Source of the DNA: an uncultured Pseudomonadota bacterium
GTDB taxonomy: Bacteria; Pseudomonadota; Alphaproteobacteria; Rs-D84
Length of the DNA stretch: 39,238 nt
NCBI GenBank assembly: GCA_949292385.1
Contig: CASEZC010000013.1
Span: 1 to 39,238, forward strand
Direction of reading: 5' to 3'
The notes beneath the pieces were generated by a model. That model searched no databases, was not told the DNA's origin, and was given only the letters and a program-made list of their open reading frames with translations. The position numbers and the translations under genes were made by a program. The first letter of the stretch is position 1, and each line of letters starts with the position of its first letter. Below, one piece after another: positions 30,419 to 38,306 of the stretch.

Positions 30419-32305
30419 ATGGGAAAAGTATTAGGTATTGACTTGGGTACTACAAATTCTGCTATGGCATTTATGGATGGCAGTGAACCTAAGATTATTG
30501 AAAATTCTGAAGGACAGCGTACAACACCTTCTGTTGTAGCGTTGACGGCTGGTGGTGAACAGTTGGTTGGTATAACCGCAAAGAACCAATCTGTAACTAA
30601 CCCAGAAAATACTATTTATGAAATCAAACGTTTGATGGGGTTGCGTTTTGATAGTCCTGCAGTAAAAGAAATTGCTGCACGTGTACCTTATAAAATTGTT
30701 GCGGGCGATAATGGTGACGCATGGGTAGAAATGGAAGGCAAAAAATATGCGCCATCTCAGATTTCTGCTATGATTTTAGCAAAATTGAAAAAAGACGCAG
30801 AAGCTTATTTGGGTGAATCTGTAACGGACGCAGTAATAACTGTACCTGCTTATTTTAACGATTCTCAGCGTCAAGCAACAAAAGATGCAGGACGTATCGC
30901 AGGTTTGAATGTGTTACGTATCGTTAACGAACCTACTGCTGCGGCTTTAGCATATGGTTTGGATAAAGATAAAAATGGTACTATCGCTGTATATGACTTG
31001 GGTGGTGGTACGTTCGATATCTCTATCTTGGAAATCGTTGACGGCGTATTTGAAGTTAAATCTACAAACGGTGATACAGCGTTAGGTGGTTCTGACTTTG
31101 ATGCGCGTATCTTGAAATATTTGATTGATGAATTCAAAGCACAGACAGGTATAGATTTGTCTAACGATAAATTGGCGTTACAACGTTTGAAGGAAGCTGC
31201 AGAAAAGGCAAAAATTGAATTGTCTTCAAAAACATCTGCAGACATTAACTTACCTTTCTTGACGGCAGACGCAACAGGTCCAAAACACTTCAATACAACA
31301 CTTTCACGCGCAAAGTTAGAATCTTTGGTAGATGACTTGATTCAGAAAACAATAGAACCTTGCCGTAAAGCTTTGAAAGATGCTGGACTGGATAAGTCTC
31401 AGATAAACGAAGTAATCTTGGTTGGTGGTCAAACACGTATGCCAAAAGTTGTAGAAACTGTAAAAGAATTCTTTGGTCGTGAACCACACAAGGGTGTAAA
31501 TCCTGATGAAGTTGTTGCTTTGGGTGCTGCTATTCAAGGTGGTGTTCTGAAAGGCGATGTAAAAGACGTATTGTTGTTAGACGTAACACCTTTGTCTTTG
31601 GGTATCGAAACTTTGGGCGGAGTATTTACACGTTTGATTGATAGAAATACTACGATTCCAACAAAGAAATCACAGGTCTTTAGTACCGCAGAAGATAATC
31701 AGTCTGCTGTTACAATTCGCGTATTCCAAGGTGAACGTGATATGGCGGCTGATAACAAGCTGTTGGGTCAATTTAATTTGGAAGGAATTGCACCTGCTCC
31801 ACGTGGTATGCCACAAATTGAAGTATCTTTTGATATTGATGCGAACGGTATTGTACACGTTTCTGCAAAAGATAAAGGTACTGGTAAAGAACAGGCAATT
31901 TCTATCAAATCTGATGGTGGCTTGTCAGAAGAAGAAATCAAACGTATGGTTGATGAAGCCGCTGCAAACGCGGATGCCGATAAAAAGAAACGTGAATTGG
32001 CAGAAGCAAAGAATAATGCAGAAACAGCAATATTTAGCATAGAAAAGTCTTTGAAAGAACACGGTGATAAAATTAGTGAAGACGAAAAGAATGCTATTGA
32101 AGCTGCAAAGAAAGAATTGGCTGATGAATTAGCAAAGTCTGATGCAACTGCTGAAAGCTTGAAGAACAAAACAGAAGCTTTGGCAGAAAAAGCAATGAAA
32201 CTTGGGGAAGCTGTTTATAAAGCTGCACAAGCAGAAAATGCTAATAAAGAAGAAAAGCCAAACGATGATGGAACTCGTGATGCTGATTTTTCTGAAAAGA
32301 AATAA
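30419..32305 (+). CDS. dnaK: Chaperone protein DnaK (Hsp70)
   Basis: ATP-driven folding chaperone. The ATPase domain begins [18 protein letters not shown] and contains [48 protein letters not shown] and [12 protein letters not shown]. The substrate domain has [17 protein letters not shown], and the lid ends in Asp/Ala-rich helices and DADFSEKK. The 628-aa length is slightly short of 638. The ATG at 30419 was chosen over a GTG at 30410 because AAGGAG ends at 30410. dnaJ, normally next, is absent; pfkA is convergent. grpE is not in the window either. Confidence 0.98.
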   Translation: MGKVLGIDLGTTNSAMAFMDGSEPKIIENSEGQRTTPSVVALTAGGEQLVGITAKNQSVTNPENTIYEIKRLMGLRFDSPAVKEIAARVPYKIVAGDNGDAWVEMEGKKYAPSQISAMILAKLKKDAEAYLGESVTDAVITVPAYFNDSQRQATKDAGRIAGLNVLRIVNEPTAAALAYGLDKDKNGTIAVYDLGGGTFDISILEIVDGVFEVKSTNGDTALGGSDFDARILKYLIDEFKAQTGIDLSNDKLALQRLKEAAEKAKIELSSKTSADINLPFLTADATGPKHFNTTLSRAKLESLVDDLIQKTIEPCRKALKDAGLDKSQINEVILVGGQTRMPKVVETVKEFFGREPHKGVNPDEVVALGAAIQGGVLKGDVKDVLLLDVTPLSLGIETLGGVFTRLIDRNTTIPTKKSQVFSTAEDNQSAVTIRVFQGERDMAADNKLLGQFNLEGIAPAPRGMPQIEVSFDIDANGIVHVSAKDKGTGKEQAISIKSDGGLSEEEIKRMVDEAAANADADKKKRELAEAKNNAETAIFSIEKSLKEHGDKISEDEKNAIEAAKKELADELAKSDATAESLKNKTEALAEKAMKLGEAVYKAAQAENANKEEKPNDDGTRDADFSEKK

Positions 32306-32320
32306 TGGTGTTTCGGGTAA

Positions 32321-32352
32321 TAAAAAAACTCGCCAAAATGGCGAGTTTTTTA
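32321..32352. terminator. Shared bidirectional terminator of dnaK and pfkA
   Basis: ACTCGCC-AAAAT-GGCGAGT (32328-32346), A7 on the left, T7 on the right. The pfkA stop (32350-32352) lies at the end of the T-tract. Confidence 0.88.
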
Positions 32353-33429
32353 TTTCTGTTCACCAATATAAATACCAAGATTAGTTGCTATTTCTAATAA
32401 TGGGTCATTGGGTGATACGTATGAATCTGATGTTTTTACGTCAGGTATATTGGGGTCAGATGTTATTTCGCCCGTGTTAAAGAAGTCGCTAAGACTTATT
32501 GTTTTGCATTCGCAATTACTTATAGAAGTCATAACGTAAGTTTCGTTATTTGCGATTGCGTTAAGGGCACAATCTGCCATTTTAGTTGCCAGTATTCTGT
32601 CTGTTGCAGTTGTGTCACCGACACGTTGTGTGTGTTCTGGAAATGCGGTTCTGTTTACTATTCCTGCTTTTGTTAATTTTCTGGATATCATATCTGCAGG
32701 TCTGCCAGAATGACCGCGTAAAGAAATCCCTTCTGATACTATTATTATTCCGTGGTCTTCTGTGATTGTTTTTATATGATTTATTAAAGCGTCTATATCA
32801 AACTTTATTTCTGGTATTAATATTGCACGTGCGCCAACTGCTATACCTGCGTTTAAAGCCAATTGACCGCAATCGCGTCCCATAGATTGTACTACAAACC
32901 ATCTGTGATGACTGCGTGCTGATAACATTAACTGATCACAGAAGCTTGTTAACTGTTGTACAGCTGTATCAAAACCTATGGTTCTGTCAGTTAATGGTAT
33001 ATCCATGTCGATAGTTTTTGGAATGCATATCAGTTGTATGTCGGAATATATTTCACGATTACACCAAGCTAGTGATAAACTGCCGTTTCCGCCAATCAAA
33101 ATTAAGGCATCTAACTTTAATTCTTTTATAGAATCTTTCAGTTTTTTATTAAATTGTTCAATTTTTCCGCGCTCTGCAGCAGTTTCAAAATTTAAAGCAT
33201 CTGCACGGCCGTTGTGTAAAAAACTGCCGGCAAGTCTTGCGTTTTCTATCGGCAAAGTTTCTTCATTAAACTTTATTACTGTTGGTGGTGTTGTGCATAA
33301 ACCATCCGTGCCGTCCTGTATTCCAATTACTTGCCAACCTCGTAATGTTGCGCCACGATATATTCTTTGAATGGCGGTGTTTAAACCGGAGCAATCGCCA
33401 CCGGTTGTCATAATTCCTATTTTTTTCAT
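32350..33429 (-). CDS. pfkA: 6-phosphofructokinase
   Basis: Phosphorylates fructose 6-phosphate to the 1,6-bisphosphate. The 359-aa protein matches the PfkA fold: MTTGGDCSGLNTAIQRI, LIGGNGSLSLA, IPKTIDMDI, DRTIGFDTAVQQL, VVQSMGRDCGQLALNAGIA and EHTQRVGDTTATDRILA. The donor-specifying residues are mixed: Gly116 (equivalent to Escherichia coli Gly104, ATP-like) and Lys138 (equivalent to Gly124, the PPi-type residue). This combination is known from ATP-using group III/X enzymes, so ATP is slightly favoured but PPi cannot be excluded. Asp141 (catalytic base) is kept. Two consensus residues differ: GGNGS instead of GGDGS and TIDMD instead of TIDND. GAGGGGAAAA precedes the ATG. Confidence 0.92.
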   Translation of the reverse strand: MKKIGIMTTGGDCSGLNTAIQRIYRGATLRGWQVIGIQDGTDGLCTTPPTVIKFNEETLPIENARLAGSFLHNGRADALNFETAAERGKIEQFNKKLKDSIKELKLDALILIGGNGSLSLAWCNREIYSDIQLICIPKTIDMDIPLTDRTIGFDTAVQQLTSFCDQLMLSARSHHRWFVVQSMGRDCGQLALNAGIAVGARAILIPEIKFDIDALINHIKTITEDHGIIIVSEGISLRGHSGRPADMISRKLTKAGIVNRTAFPEHTQRVGDTTATDRILATKMADCALNAIANNETYVMTSISNCECKTISLSDFFNTGEITSDPNIPDVKTSDSYVSPNDPLLEIATNLGIYIGEQK

Positions 33430-33454
33430 TTTTCCCCTCGTAATTTTCCTTGAA

Positions 33455-33463
33455 ATTATAACA
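33455..33463 (-). promoter_or_regulatory. Extended -10 promoter element of pfkA
   Basis: Minus strand TGT-TATAAT (TATAAT at 33455-33460). The -35 match is poor (TATCTT at 17 bases), typical of extended -10 promoters. Confidence 0.5.
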
Positions 33464-33471
33464 TAAATAAG

Positions 33472-33499
33472 TTGACAAAGATATTATTTTTGCAATAAT
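33472..33499 (+). promoter_or_regulatory. Promoter of the LysM-protein operon
   Basis: Consensus TTGACA (33472-33477), 16-base spacer, AATAAT (33494-33499), divergent from pfkA. Confidence 0.6.
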
Positions 33500-33541
33500 T
33501 TGTCCAAAGATAATAATTTTTACCAGCAGGAGAATACAGGT

Positions 33542-34681
33542 ATGGCTAAAAAGAATAACGTTAATAAAAAAGTAAAACGTTCTACTGATGATTTAATTGA
33601 CAGCGCAATTGCACAGCAGAATACTTGGATGGAAAATCGTCGCACTTTTGCACGCAGTTTTTTAAAGACTCTCAATATATTTGCGCGCCCTGCCCCTAAG
33701 AAAGATGAAGAAGTGGTTGCAAGTTCTGCAATTAAAAGTACTCAACGCAAGTCTGGTTTGGCTGCTTATTGGTTTCCTATATTTTGCGCCTTGTTGGTAA
33801 TTTTTGTTGCGGTTTGGGTTGCTTTTGTTCGTTCAAGTTCTACGCCAACCGTTGTAGTTGCTCCAAATGCAGTGCCAGAACCAGTTGTAAGACCTGTACA
33901 AGAATCAGAAAAGCCTATGTTTGATATCGTTCGTATTGAACCTTCTGGTAATGTTGTTGTTGCAGGTCGTTGGATTGCAAATAAAAACATTTCTATCGCA
34001 ATCGATGGAAAAATAGTCGCAACAGAAAGAACAGATCAAAATGGTGAATTTGTTTATGCGCCTACTCGTGCGTTTGAACCAGGTAACTATACTATATCTT
34101 TGATTGGAAACGAACCAGAAACAAAATCAGAAGAGAATGTTTTTATCTATGTTTCTGATAGAGGATATGAAAACTCCATTTCTTTATTAATGACAAAAGA
34201 TGGCAGCACTTTGTTGCAAACGCCTACTATGTTGGTAAATGGTGACTTGAATATTTCTAAGATAGATTATTTAGATACAGGTCGTATCGTTGTTACAGGC
34301 GATGCTTTGCCTCGTTTGCGTGTATCTTTATCATTGAATGATAAAGATCTTGGTTTTGCAAAAGTTTCAGACCATAAACATTTTGGGTTGGGTGCCGATG
34401 TAGGTCAATTGGAAACGGGTAAAAAATATACTTTAACTGTACGTTTGCATGACGGTGATGGTCGTACCATTGCACAATTTGGTCATACGTTTGTTATGCC
34501 AGAAATGACGGGCGATGATGATACATACTATACTGTAAGACAAGGTGATTGTTTGTGGATTATTGCACGTAACTTTTTGCGTCGTGGCGTGTTGTTTAGT
34601 ATAATTGCTGAACGTAATAATATATCAAATCCTGATTTGATTTTCCCAAAACAGGTTTTGCAAATTCCAGTAGGTAAATAA
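33542..34681 (+). CDS. Membrane-anchored LysM-domain protein, 379 aa
   Basis: Peptidoglycan-associated envelope protein of a type common in alphaproteobacteria. It has a basic cytoplasmic tail of about 75 residues, one membrane helix (about 76-97, YWFPIFCALLVIFVAVWVAF), a Pro/Val-rich linker, two Ig-like beta domains (IEPSGNVVVAGRWIANKNISIAIDG and the later IDYLDTGRIVVTGDALPRLRVSLSL, each in part) and a C-terminal LysM (about 330-377: YYTVRQGDCLWIIARNFL, NNISNPDLIFPKQVLQIP). The LysM would bind glycan in the periplasm. The ATG at 33542 was chosen because AGGAG sits upstream; an earlier in-frame codon at 33500 overlaps the promoter. Stop and next start overlap by one base. Confidence 0.88.
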   Translation: MAKKNNVNKKVKRSTDDLIDSAIAQQNTWMENRRTFARSFLKTLNIFARPAPKKDEEVVASSAIKSTQRKSGLAAYWFPIFCALLVIFVAVWVAFVRSSSTPTVVVAPNAVPEPVVRPVQESEKPMFDIVRIEPSGNVVVAGRWIANKNISIAIDGKIVATERTDQNGEFVYAPTRAFEPGNYTISLIGNEPETKSEENVFIYVSDRGYENSISLLMTKDGSTLLQTPTMLVNGDLNISKIDYLDTGRIVVTGDALPRLRVSLSLNDKDLGFAKVSDHKHFGLGADVGQLETGKKYTLTVRLHDGDGRTIAQFGHTFVMPEMTGDDDTYYTVRQGDCLWIIARNFLRRGVLFSIIAERNNISNPDLIFPKQVLQIPVGK

Positions 34682-34950
34682 TGAACGAAAAAAGACAAGA
34701 TTTTTATAAATACAAAGAAGGTAAAACGGAATCCGAATTAACGTTTGAAAACATGATTGCGTTAATATCTTCGTTGGAATCAAAAGCAAGATTATTGGGT
34801 GCACTTGTTGTTGCGCGTCAAATAGAACAGTTAAAAAAGTCTGCTTTAAAGAATAACTCAAATAAAAAATTAATGAAATCTTTGCAAAGTAAATATGATT
34901 TGTATAAAAAGCAAATTATGGATATAGAAAAAGACAGAAAAACGAAATAA
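34681..34950 (+). CDS. Small coiled-coil hypothetical protein, 89 aa
   Basis: Unrecognised. Its ATG overlaps the LysM-protein stop (TAATG), so it is co-translated with it, which supports a shared role in the envelope or division. The protein is highly charged (Lys/Glu), has no signal peptide or membrane helix and is predicted by eye to be helical from residue 18 on (ELTFENMIALISSLESKARLLGALVVARQIEQL, in part), with heptad-like leucines and isoleucines. A strong terminator follows. Confidence 0.72.
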   Translation: MNEKRQDFYKYKEGKTESELTFENMIALISSLESKARLLGALVVARQIEQLKKSALKNNSNKKLMKSLQSKYDLYKKQIMDIEKDRKTK

Positions 34951-34955
34951 TAAAA

Positions 34956-34985
34956 ATAAGGGGCTATGAAAGCCCTTTGTTTTTT
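34956..34985 (+). terminator. Intrinsic terminator of the LysM operon
   Basis: GGGCT-ATGAA-AGCCC (34961-34975), extended by A/T pairs on both sides and followed by TTTG and T6. Confidence 0.8.
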
Positions 34986-34993
34986 ACCTTGTC

Positions 34994-35012
34994 TGGTGCG
35001 GGCGAAGGGAAT
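34994..35012 (-). repeat. Second copy of the tRNA-Gly 3' end (19-base direct repeat)
   Basis: The 19 bases TGGTGCGGGCGAAGGGAAT occur here and at 35185-35203 inside tRNA-Gly, same orientation, starts 191 bases apart. On the minus strand they read as the 3' half of the T-stem, the acceptor 3' strand, the discriminator A and CCA. In this copy the upstream bases form a new hairpin, GGGAAT-TATAC-ATTCCC, instead of a T-arm. Either an attachment-site-like duplication or a tRNA-derived remnant. Confidence 0.85.
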
Positions 35013-35146
35013 GTATAATTCCCTGCCGAAATCAATCCAATCGCTTTCTGCTTTTGGTGATTTCGACGGGTCCCTTTCACTTCGCGCAAAAGCGCTGCGT
35101 TTCGAACCCTCTTTGTGCCGGGTTCTTCCCCTGTCGCCGGCAGACG
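35013..35146. other. GC-richer structured island between the two tRNA 3' ends
   Basis: No credible gene. The stretch is visibly more GC-rich than its surroundings and full of dyads: CGAAATCA with TGATTTCG (around 35027-35066), GCGC-AAAA-GCGC (around 35084-35095), and GAACCC with GGGTTC (around 35104-35125). Open frames cross it and the tRNA on both strands but have no ribosome site and read through tRNA sequence, so I treat them as artefacts. Could be a small structured RNA, a non-autonomous repeat or the scar of an excised element. Confidence 0.5.
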
Positions 35147-35174
35147 CAAAAAATAAAAACCAACACAAGGTTGG
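35147..35174 (-). terminator. Intrinsic terminator of tRNA-Gly
   Basis: Minus strand CCAAC-CTTGT-GTTGG (35160-35174), then TTTTTATTTTTT, about ten bases after the tRNA CCA end. Confidence 0.75.
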
Positions 35175-35184
35175 CTTCATTTTT

Positions 35185-35258
35185 TGGTGCGGGCGAAGGG
35201 AATCGAACCCTCGTCTTCAGCTTGGGAAGCTGACGTGCTACCATTATACCACGCCCGC
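35185..35258 (-). tRNA. tRNA-Gly(CCC), CCA encoded
   Basis: The minus strand folds into a full cloverleaf of 74 nt: acceptor GCGGGCG/CGCCCGC, D-arm with AATGGT, anticodon arm TCAGC-TTCCCAA-GCTGA giving anticodon CCC (reads GGG), T-arm GAGGG-TTCGATT-CCCTT, discriminator A and a genomically encoded CCA. The D-stem has one weak pair. It has its own promoter and terminator. Confidence 0.96.
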
Positions 35259-35271
35259 GTTTGTTGGCTGG

Positions 35272-35300
35272 ATTTTATAACTTTCATGATGAAATGTCCA
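35272..35300 (-). promoter_or_regulatory. Promoter of tRNA-Gly
   Basis: Minus strand TGGACA (35295-35300), 17-base spacer, TAAAAT (35272-35277), 13 bases before the tRNA 5' end. Confidence 0.6.
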
Positions 35301-35389
35301 GTAGAAAACGTGGACGTTTTTTCTTGTTGCTTTTATCTTTTTTCCGTCCTACCGTTAATAATGCCTATCTAAAATAAGGGAGTTTTATT

Positions 35390-36643
35390 ATGGCAAATGA
35401 AAATATGAATCCGCTTTTGGCAGCTCAGAAACGCGTAAAGGTAGCATGCGATAAGTTGGGGCTGAGTGCGGATGTTTATGAAATTCTTAAAAATCCTCAG
35501 CGTATGTTAGAGGTTTCAATTCCTGTAAAAATGGATGACGGTTCTATAAAAGTTTTTACGGGTTATCGTGCACAACACAATACTGCTGTTGGACCTTCAA
35601 AAGGTGGTGTAAGATTCCATCCAGCTGTTACAAAAGATGAAGTTGCTGCGTTGTCTATTTGGATGACATTTAAGTGCGCAGTTACTGGAATTCCATACGG
35701 TGGCGGTAAAGGTGGAATTATCGTAGATCCTAAAACACTTTCTCAGGCCGAATTGGAACGTTTGTGCCGTGGTTATGTTGACGCGATTTATCCTATATTG
35801 GGTGAAAAGAAAGACGTGCCTGCCCCTGACGTAAATACTAATGGGCAAATTATGGCTTGGATGGAAGACGAATATATTAAGCTGTCTGGTGAAGAATCTT
35901 TTGGTACTTTTACGGGGAAACCAGTAGAATTATCCGGTTCTTTGGGCAGAACAAAGGCTACGGGACTTGGTATTTCTATCATAATATCAGAAGCTTTGAA
36001 GAAACAAGGCAAGGATATGAAAGGTGCACGCATAGCAATCCAAGGCTTTGGTAATGTTGGCAGCTTTACTGCAAAATGCAGCAGTGAAATGGGCGCTAAG
36101 ATTATAGCTATTGCGGAATGGAATACGACTTTGTTTAATGAAAACGGTTTGGATATAGAAGCTTTGTTAAAATTCAAAGCAGAAAACAAAGGTAGTATTA
36201 AAGGTTTCCCAGATGCAAAAGAAATTACCGCAGAAGAATTCTGGGGCTTGGATGTAGATGTTTTATCTCCATGCGCTATGGAAAATACTATTAATAAAGA
36301 AACAGCTTCACTTATAAAAACAAAGTTGGTTGTTGAAGGAGCAAATGGTCCGACTACTCTTGAAGGAGAAGAAATACTGTTATCAAACGGTGTTACGGTA
36401 GTGCCTGATATTTTAGCAAATGCAGGTGGCGTAACAGTTTCTTACTTTGAGTGGGTACAAAACCGTTATGGTTATTATTGGGACGAAGTAGAAGTGGAAC
36501 AGAAAGAAGAAGTCGCAATGAAGAAAGCTTTTGATGCGATTTACAAGATTAAAGAAGAATATAATGTTCCAATGCGTGAAGCTGCTTATATGCACTCGAT
36601 AAAGAAAGTAACAACTGCGATGAAGTTGCGTGGCTGGTGCTAA
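35390..36643 (+). CDS. gdhA: Glutamate dehydrogenase, NAD-type hexameric
   Basis: Interconverts glutamate with 2-oxoglutarate and ammonium. The 417-aa length and sequence follow the GudB/RocG-like class: GYRAQHNTAVGPSKGGVRFHP with Lys71, WMTFKCAVTGIPYGGGKGG with catalytic-site Lys95 and Lys107, DVPAPDVNTNGQIMAWM, the Rossmann motif IQGFGNVGS and DILANAGGVTVSYFEWVQN. It most likely serves glutamate catabolism, though NADP use cannot be excluded by eye. AAGGGAG precedes the ATG. A weak promoter (TTGCTT-17-TACCGT, 35327-35355) is possible. It stands alone. Confidence 0.95.
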   Translation: MANENMNPLLAAQKRVKVACDKLGLSADVYEILKNPQRMLEVSIPVKMDDGSIKVFTGYRAQHNTAVGPSKGGVRFHPAVTKDEVAALSIWMTFKCAVTGIPYGGGKGGIIVDPKTLSQAELERLCRGYVDAIYPILGEKKDVPAPDVNTNGQIMAWMEDEYIKLSGEESFGTFTGKPVELSGSLGRTKATGLGISIIISEALKKQGKDMKGARIAIQGFGNVGSFTAKCSSEMGAKIIAIAEWNTTLFNENGLDIEALLKFKAENKGSIKGFPDAKEITAEEFWGLDVDVLSPCAMENTINKETASLIKTKLVVEGANGPTTLEGEEILLSNGVTVVPDILANAGGVTVSYFEWVQNRYGYYWDEVEVEQKEEVAMKKAFDAIYKIKEEYNVPMREAAYMHSIKKVTTAMKLRGWC

Positions 36644-36645
36644 AA

Positions 36646-36680
36646 AATAAAAAATCCCCAATTTTTTGGGGATTTTTTTA
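36646..36680. terminator. Shared bidirectional terminator of gdhA and the lipoprotein gene
   Basis: AATCCCC (36653-36659) pairs with GGGGATT (36668-36674) around an A/T loop, A-run on the left, T-run on the right. The lipoprotein stop (36678-36680) ends the T-tract. Confidence 0.88.
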
Positions 36681-37082
36681 CATACATAATTCTACTGCAT
36701 ACAAATTATCATAATTCATATTTTTTGCGCTTCCACAATATAATCTATAATGACAAGTATTGTCAGGTGTACCAATTTGTTCCATTGTGTTTACTGGGAT
36801 AACGTTTAATAAACAATAGCCTTCTTCTATGTATTGTTTAGGATCTGAAATAGATAAAAATTTTGCTGTTTTTTGTTTATTGTAAATAGCTTGTATCTCA
36901 TCTGTTTTTTGTAATTTAATTAAAAAGTCCCCTTGGTCTCCGATTGTTATTATTGTTGTATCAGCAACTTGAACAGCATTCTGTAAGATAGCATAATCTT
37001 CTTTTGTTGGTGTTTGCTCTTTTTCGCAAGCTGTAAAAAGAGGTAATGCGATTAATGTGGTTATAAATAAAATTTTTTTCAT
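36678..37082 (-). CDS. Small hypothetical lipoprotein, 134 aa
   Basis: A lipoprotein signal peptide (MKKILFITTLIALPLFTAC) has an LFTAC lipobox with Cys19 as the lipidated residue, so the mature protein is membrane-anchored. The rest is unrecognised: a short soluble domain with ADTTIITIGDQGDFLIKL and four cysteines near the end (YCLLN, TCHYRLYCG, ELCM). The pairing suggests disulfides in the periplasm. Glu20 after the lipid Cys favours outer-membrane delivery over retention. An excellent AAGGAGGAG ribosome site precedes the ATG, and the gene has its own promoter. Confidence 0.85.
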   Translation of the reverse strand: MKKILFITTLIALPLFTACEKEQTPTKEDYAILQNAVQVADTTIITIGDQGDFLIKLQKTDEIQAIYNKQKTAKFLSISDPKQYIEEGYCLLNVIPVNTMEQIGTPDNTCHYRLYCGSAKNMNYDNLYAVELCM

Positions 37083-37119
37083 AAAATCTCCTCCTTTTTA
37101 GTTTTTATAAGATATAGGA

Positions 37120-37148
37120 ATAGTAGCATTTATAATACGTTATGTAAA
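37120..37148 (-). promoter_or_regulatory. Promoter of the lipoprotein gene
   Basis: Minus strand TTTACA (37143-37148), 17-base spacer, TACTAT (37120-37125). Confidence 0.55.
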
Positions 37149-37156
37149 CAAAATGT

Positions 37157-37185
37157 TTGACTTTTGTCTTTTTTTGGCTAATAAT
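37157..37185 (+). promoter_or_regulatory. Promoter of the rpsP operon
   Basis: TTGACT (37157-37162), 17-base spacer, AATAAT (37180-37185), or TAATAA with a 16-base spacer. Divergent from the lipoprotein promoter. Confidence 0.6.
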
Positions 37186-37191
37186 TAACAA

Positions 37192-37289
37192 CGCAAATCC
37201 CAAAGATTGCCATTAATGAAACACCAGTACGCGGTATGCGTGTGGAACATCAACCGGCGAGTGTTCGCTCTTGATGAAGTTTTTTATTT
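37192..37289 (+). promoter_or_regulatory. Structured rpsP leader with terminator-like attenuator
   Basis: About 140 bases separate the promoter from rpsP. A first hairpin pairs CCA-GT-ACGC with GCGT-G-TGG (37224-37244). A second pairs CATCAA with TTGATG and GCGA with TCGC (37248-37276) and runs into AAG and T6 (37280-37285), the form of an intrinsic terminator placed before the gene. This is either a transcription attenuator for the operon or the end of a separate RNA of roughly 95 nt. Confidence 0.55.
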
Positions 37290-37333
37290 GGCCTTTTCTT
37301 TGGATAATTTAAAAAAATTAAGGAGCAAAAATT

Positions 37334-37771
37334 ATGGCAACAGTTATTAGATTGGCACGTTTCGGTGCAAAAAAACGTCCTTATTACCACGTTGTTGTTA
37401 CAGATTCTCGTAATGCACGTAACTCTGGTAATATTTTGGATACAGTTGGTAAATATGATCCTATGCAGCCAAAAGACAGCGAAAAACGCGTTGTTTTGAA
37501 TGTAGAAGGCGTTAAAGCTTGGTTGGCAAAAGGTGCAAAACCATCTGATCGTGTTTATAAATTCTTGGTAAATGCTGGTTTGGCTGAAAAGAAACCTGTT
37601 CCAGTTCAGACAAAGAAACATTTACAATCTGAAAAGACTTTGATGAAAATTAAAGATAAACAGGAAAAATTGGCAAAAATAGCCGAAGAAAAAGCCGCTG
37701 CTGAAGCTGCTGCAAAAGCTGCCGCAGAAGCACCAGCTGAAGAAGCTGCAACAGAAGCTGTTGCTGAATAA
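37334..37771 (+). CDS. rpsP: 30S ribosomal protein S16
   Basis: Assembly protein of the 30S body. The family core is complete: [32 protein letters not shown] (in part), [33 protein letters not shown]. The 145-aa protein carries an Ala/Glu/Lys-rich tail of about 50 residues (from [14 protein letters not shown]), a common alphaproteobacterial extension. AAGGAG precedes the ATG. It opens the conserved rpsP-rimM-trmD operon. Confidence 0.98.
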   Translation: MATVIRLARFGAKKRPYYHVVVTDSRNARNSGNILDTVGKYDPMQPKDSEKRVVLNVEGVKAWLAKGAKPSDRVYKFLVNAGLAEKKPVPVQTKKHLQSEKTLMKIKDKQEKLAKIAEEKAAAEAAAKAAAEAPAEEAATEAVAE

Positions 37772-37785
37772 TTTTTGCTTTTGAT

Positions 37786-37812
37786 TTTGACCCGTCAAAA
37801 AGACGGGTCAAA
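37786..37812 (+). promoter_or_regulatory. Intercistronic hairpin between rpsP and rimM
   Basis: Perfect 11-pair stem TTTGACCCGTC/GACGGGTCAAA with an A5 loop. Only GTTTT follows, so termination would be partial. It can lower rimM-trmD output relative to rpsP or mark a processing site. Confidence 0.65.
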
Positions 37813-37829
37813 GTTTTAAGGAATACAAA

Positions 37830-38294
37830 ATGGAAAATAAAGAAAAAATATTAGTCGGTAAAATTGTTGCACCACAAGGTATTCGCGGTGAAGTGCGTGT
37901 ACAAACTTATACTCAGGAACCTATGGACTTGAAAAACTTAAAGTTGTACAGTGATAAATTGGCCGAAGGTTCTTTCCATTTTGCTCGTCAATTAAACCCT
38001 AAATCAACAGTAATAATCGCAAAAATAGACGGTGTAAACGACAGAAATGCTGCTGAATTGTTGCGTAATGTGGAATTGTTTATTAACCGTGCAGATTTGC
38101 CTGATTTAAAAGAAGGCGAATATTATCAAGCAGACCTAATAGGAATGCAGGTCGTTCGTGATGGTATTGTGTTAGGCGTGGTTGATAATATACAGAACTA
38201 TGGTGGTGGGGATATACTGGAACTTGATACTGGTGAACTTTTCTCTTTTAATGGCGCAAAAGTTGACTTGGAAAACAATGTTATAAGTTTATAA
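37830..38294 (+). CDS. rimM: Ribosome maturation factor RimM
   Basis: Helps 30S head assembly by binding S19. The N-terminal beta-barrel (ILVGKIVAPQGIRGEVRVQTYT, in part, with the GxxGxxGxVxV-type signature) and the C-terminal PRC-barrel (YYQADLIGMQVVRDGIVLGVV, in part, then NYGGGDILEL) are both present. The 154-aa length is slightly under the 165-180 norm. AAGGAA precedes the ATG. It is separated from trmD by an extra gene. Confidence 0.95.
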   Translation: MENKEKILVGKIVAPQGIRGEVRVQTYTQEPMDLKNLKLYSDKLAEGSFHFARQLNPKSTVIIAKIDGVNDRNAAELLRNVELFINRADLPDLKEGEYYQADLIGMQVVRDGIVLGVVDNIQNYGGGDILELDTGELFSFNGAKVDLENNVISL

Positions 38295-38306
38295 GGTGTT
38301 TTAAGA

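Noticed and set aside
34985-35160. tmRNA, SRP RNA or 6S RNA in the structured island
   Set aside because: No tag-peptide frame or resume codon, no SRP tetraloop motif and no long rod fold was seen. Only the duplicated tRNA 3' end is certain.
34818-35280. Several open frames on both strands across the island and tRNA-Gly (120, 104, 62 and 61 codons)
   Set aside because: They run through the tRNA and its repeat, lack ribosome sites and overlap each other. They are artefacts of a locally GC-richer, stop-poor stretch.
37250-37621. 123-aa minus-strand frame over the rpsP leader and start
   Set aside because: Antisense shadow of rpsP; Phe/Cys/Asn-rich with no coding features.
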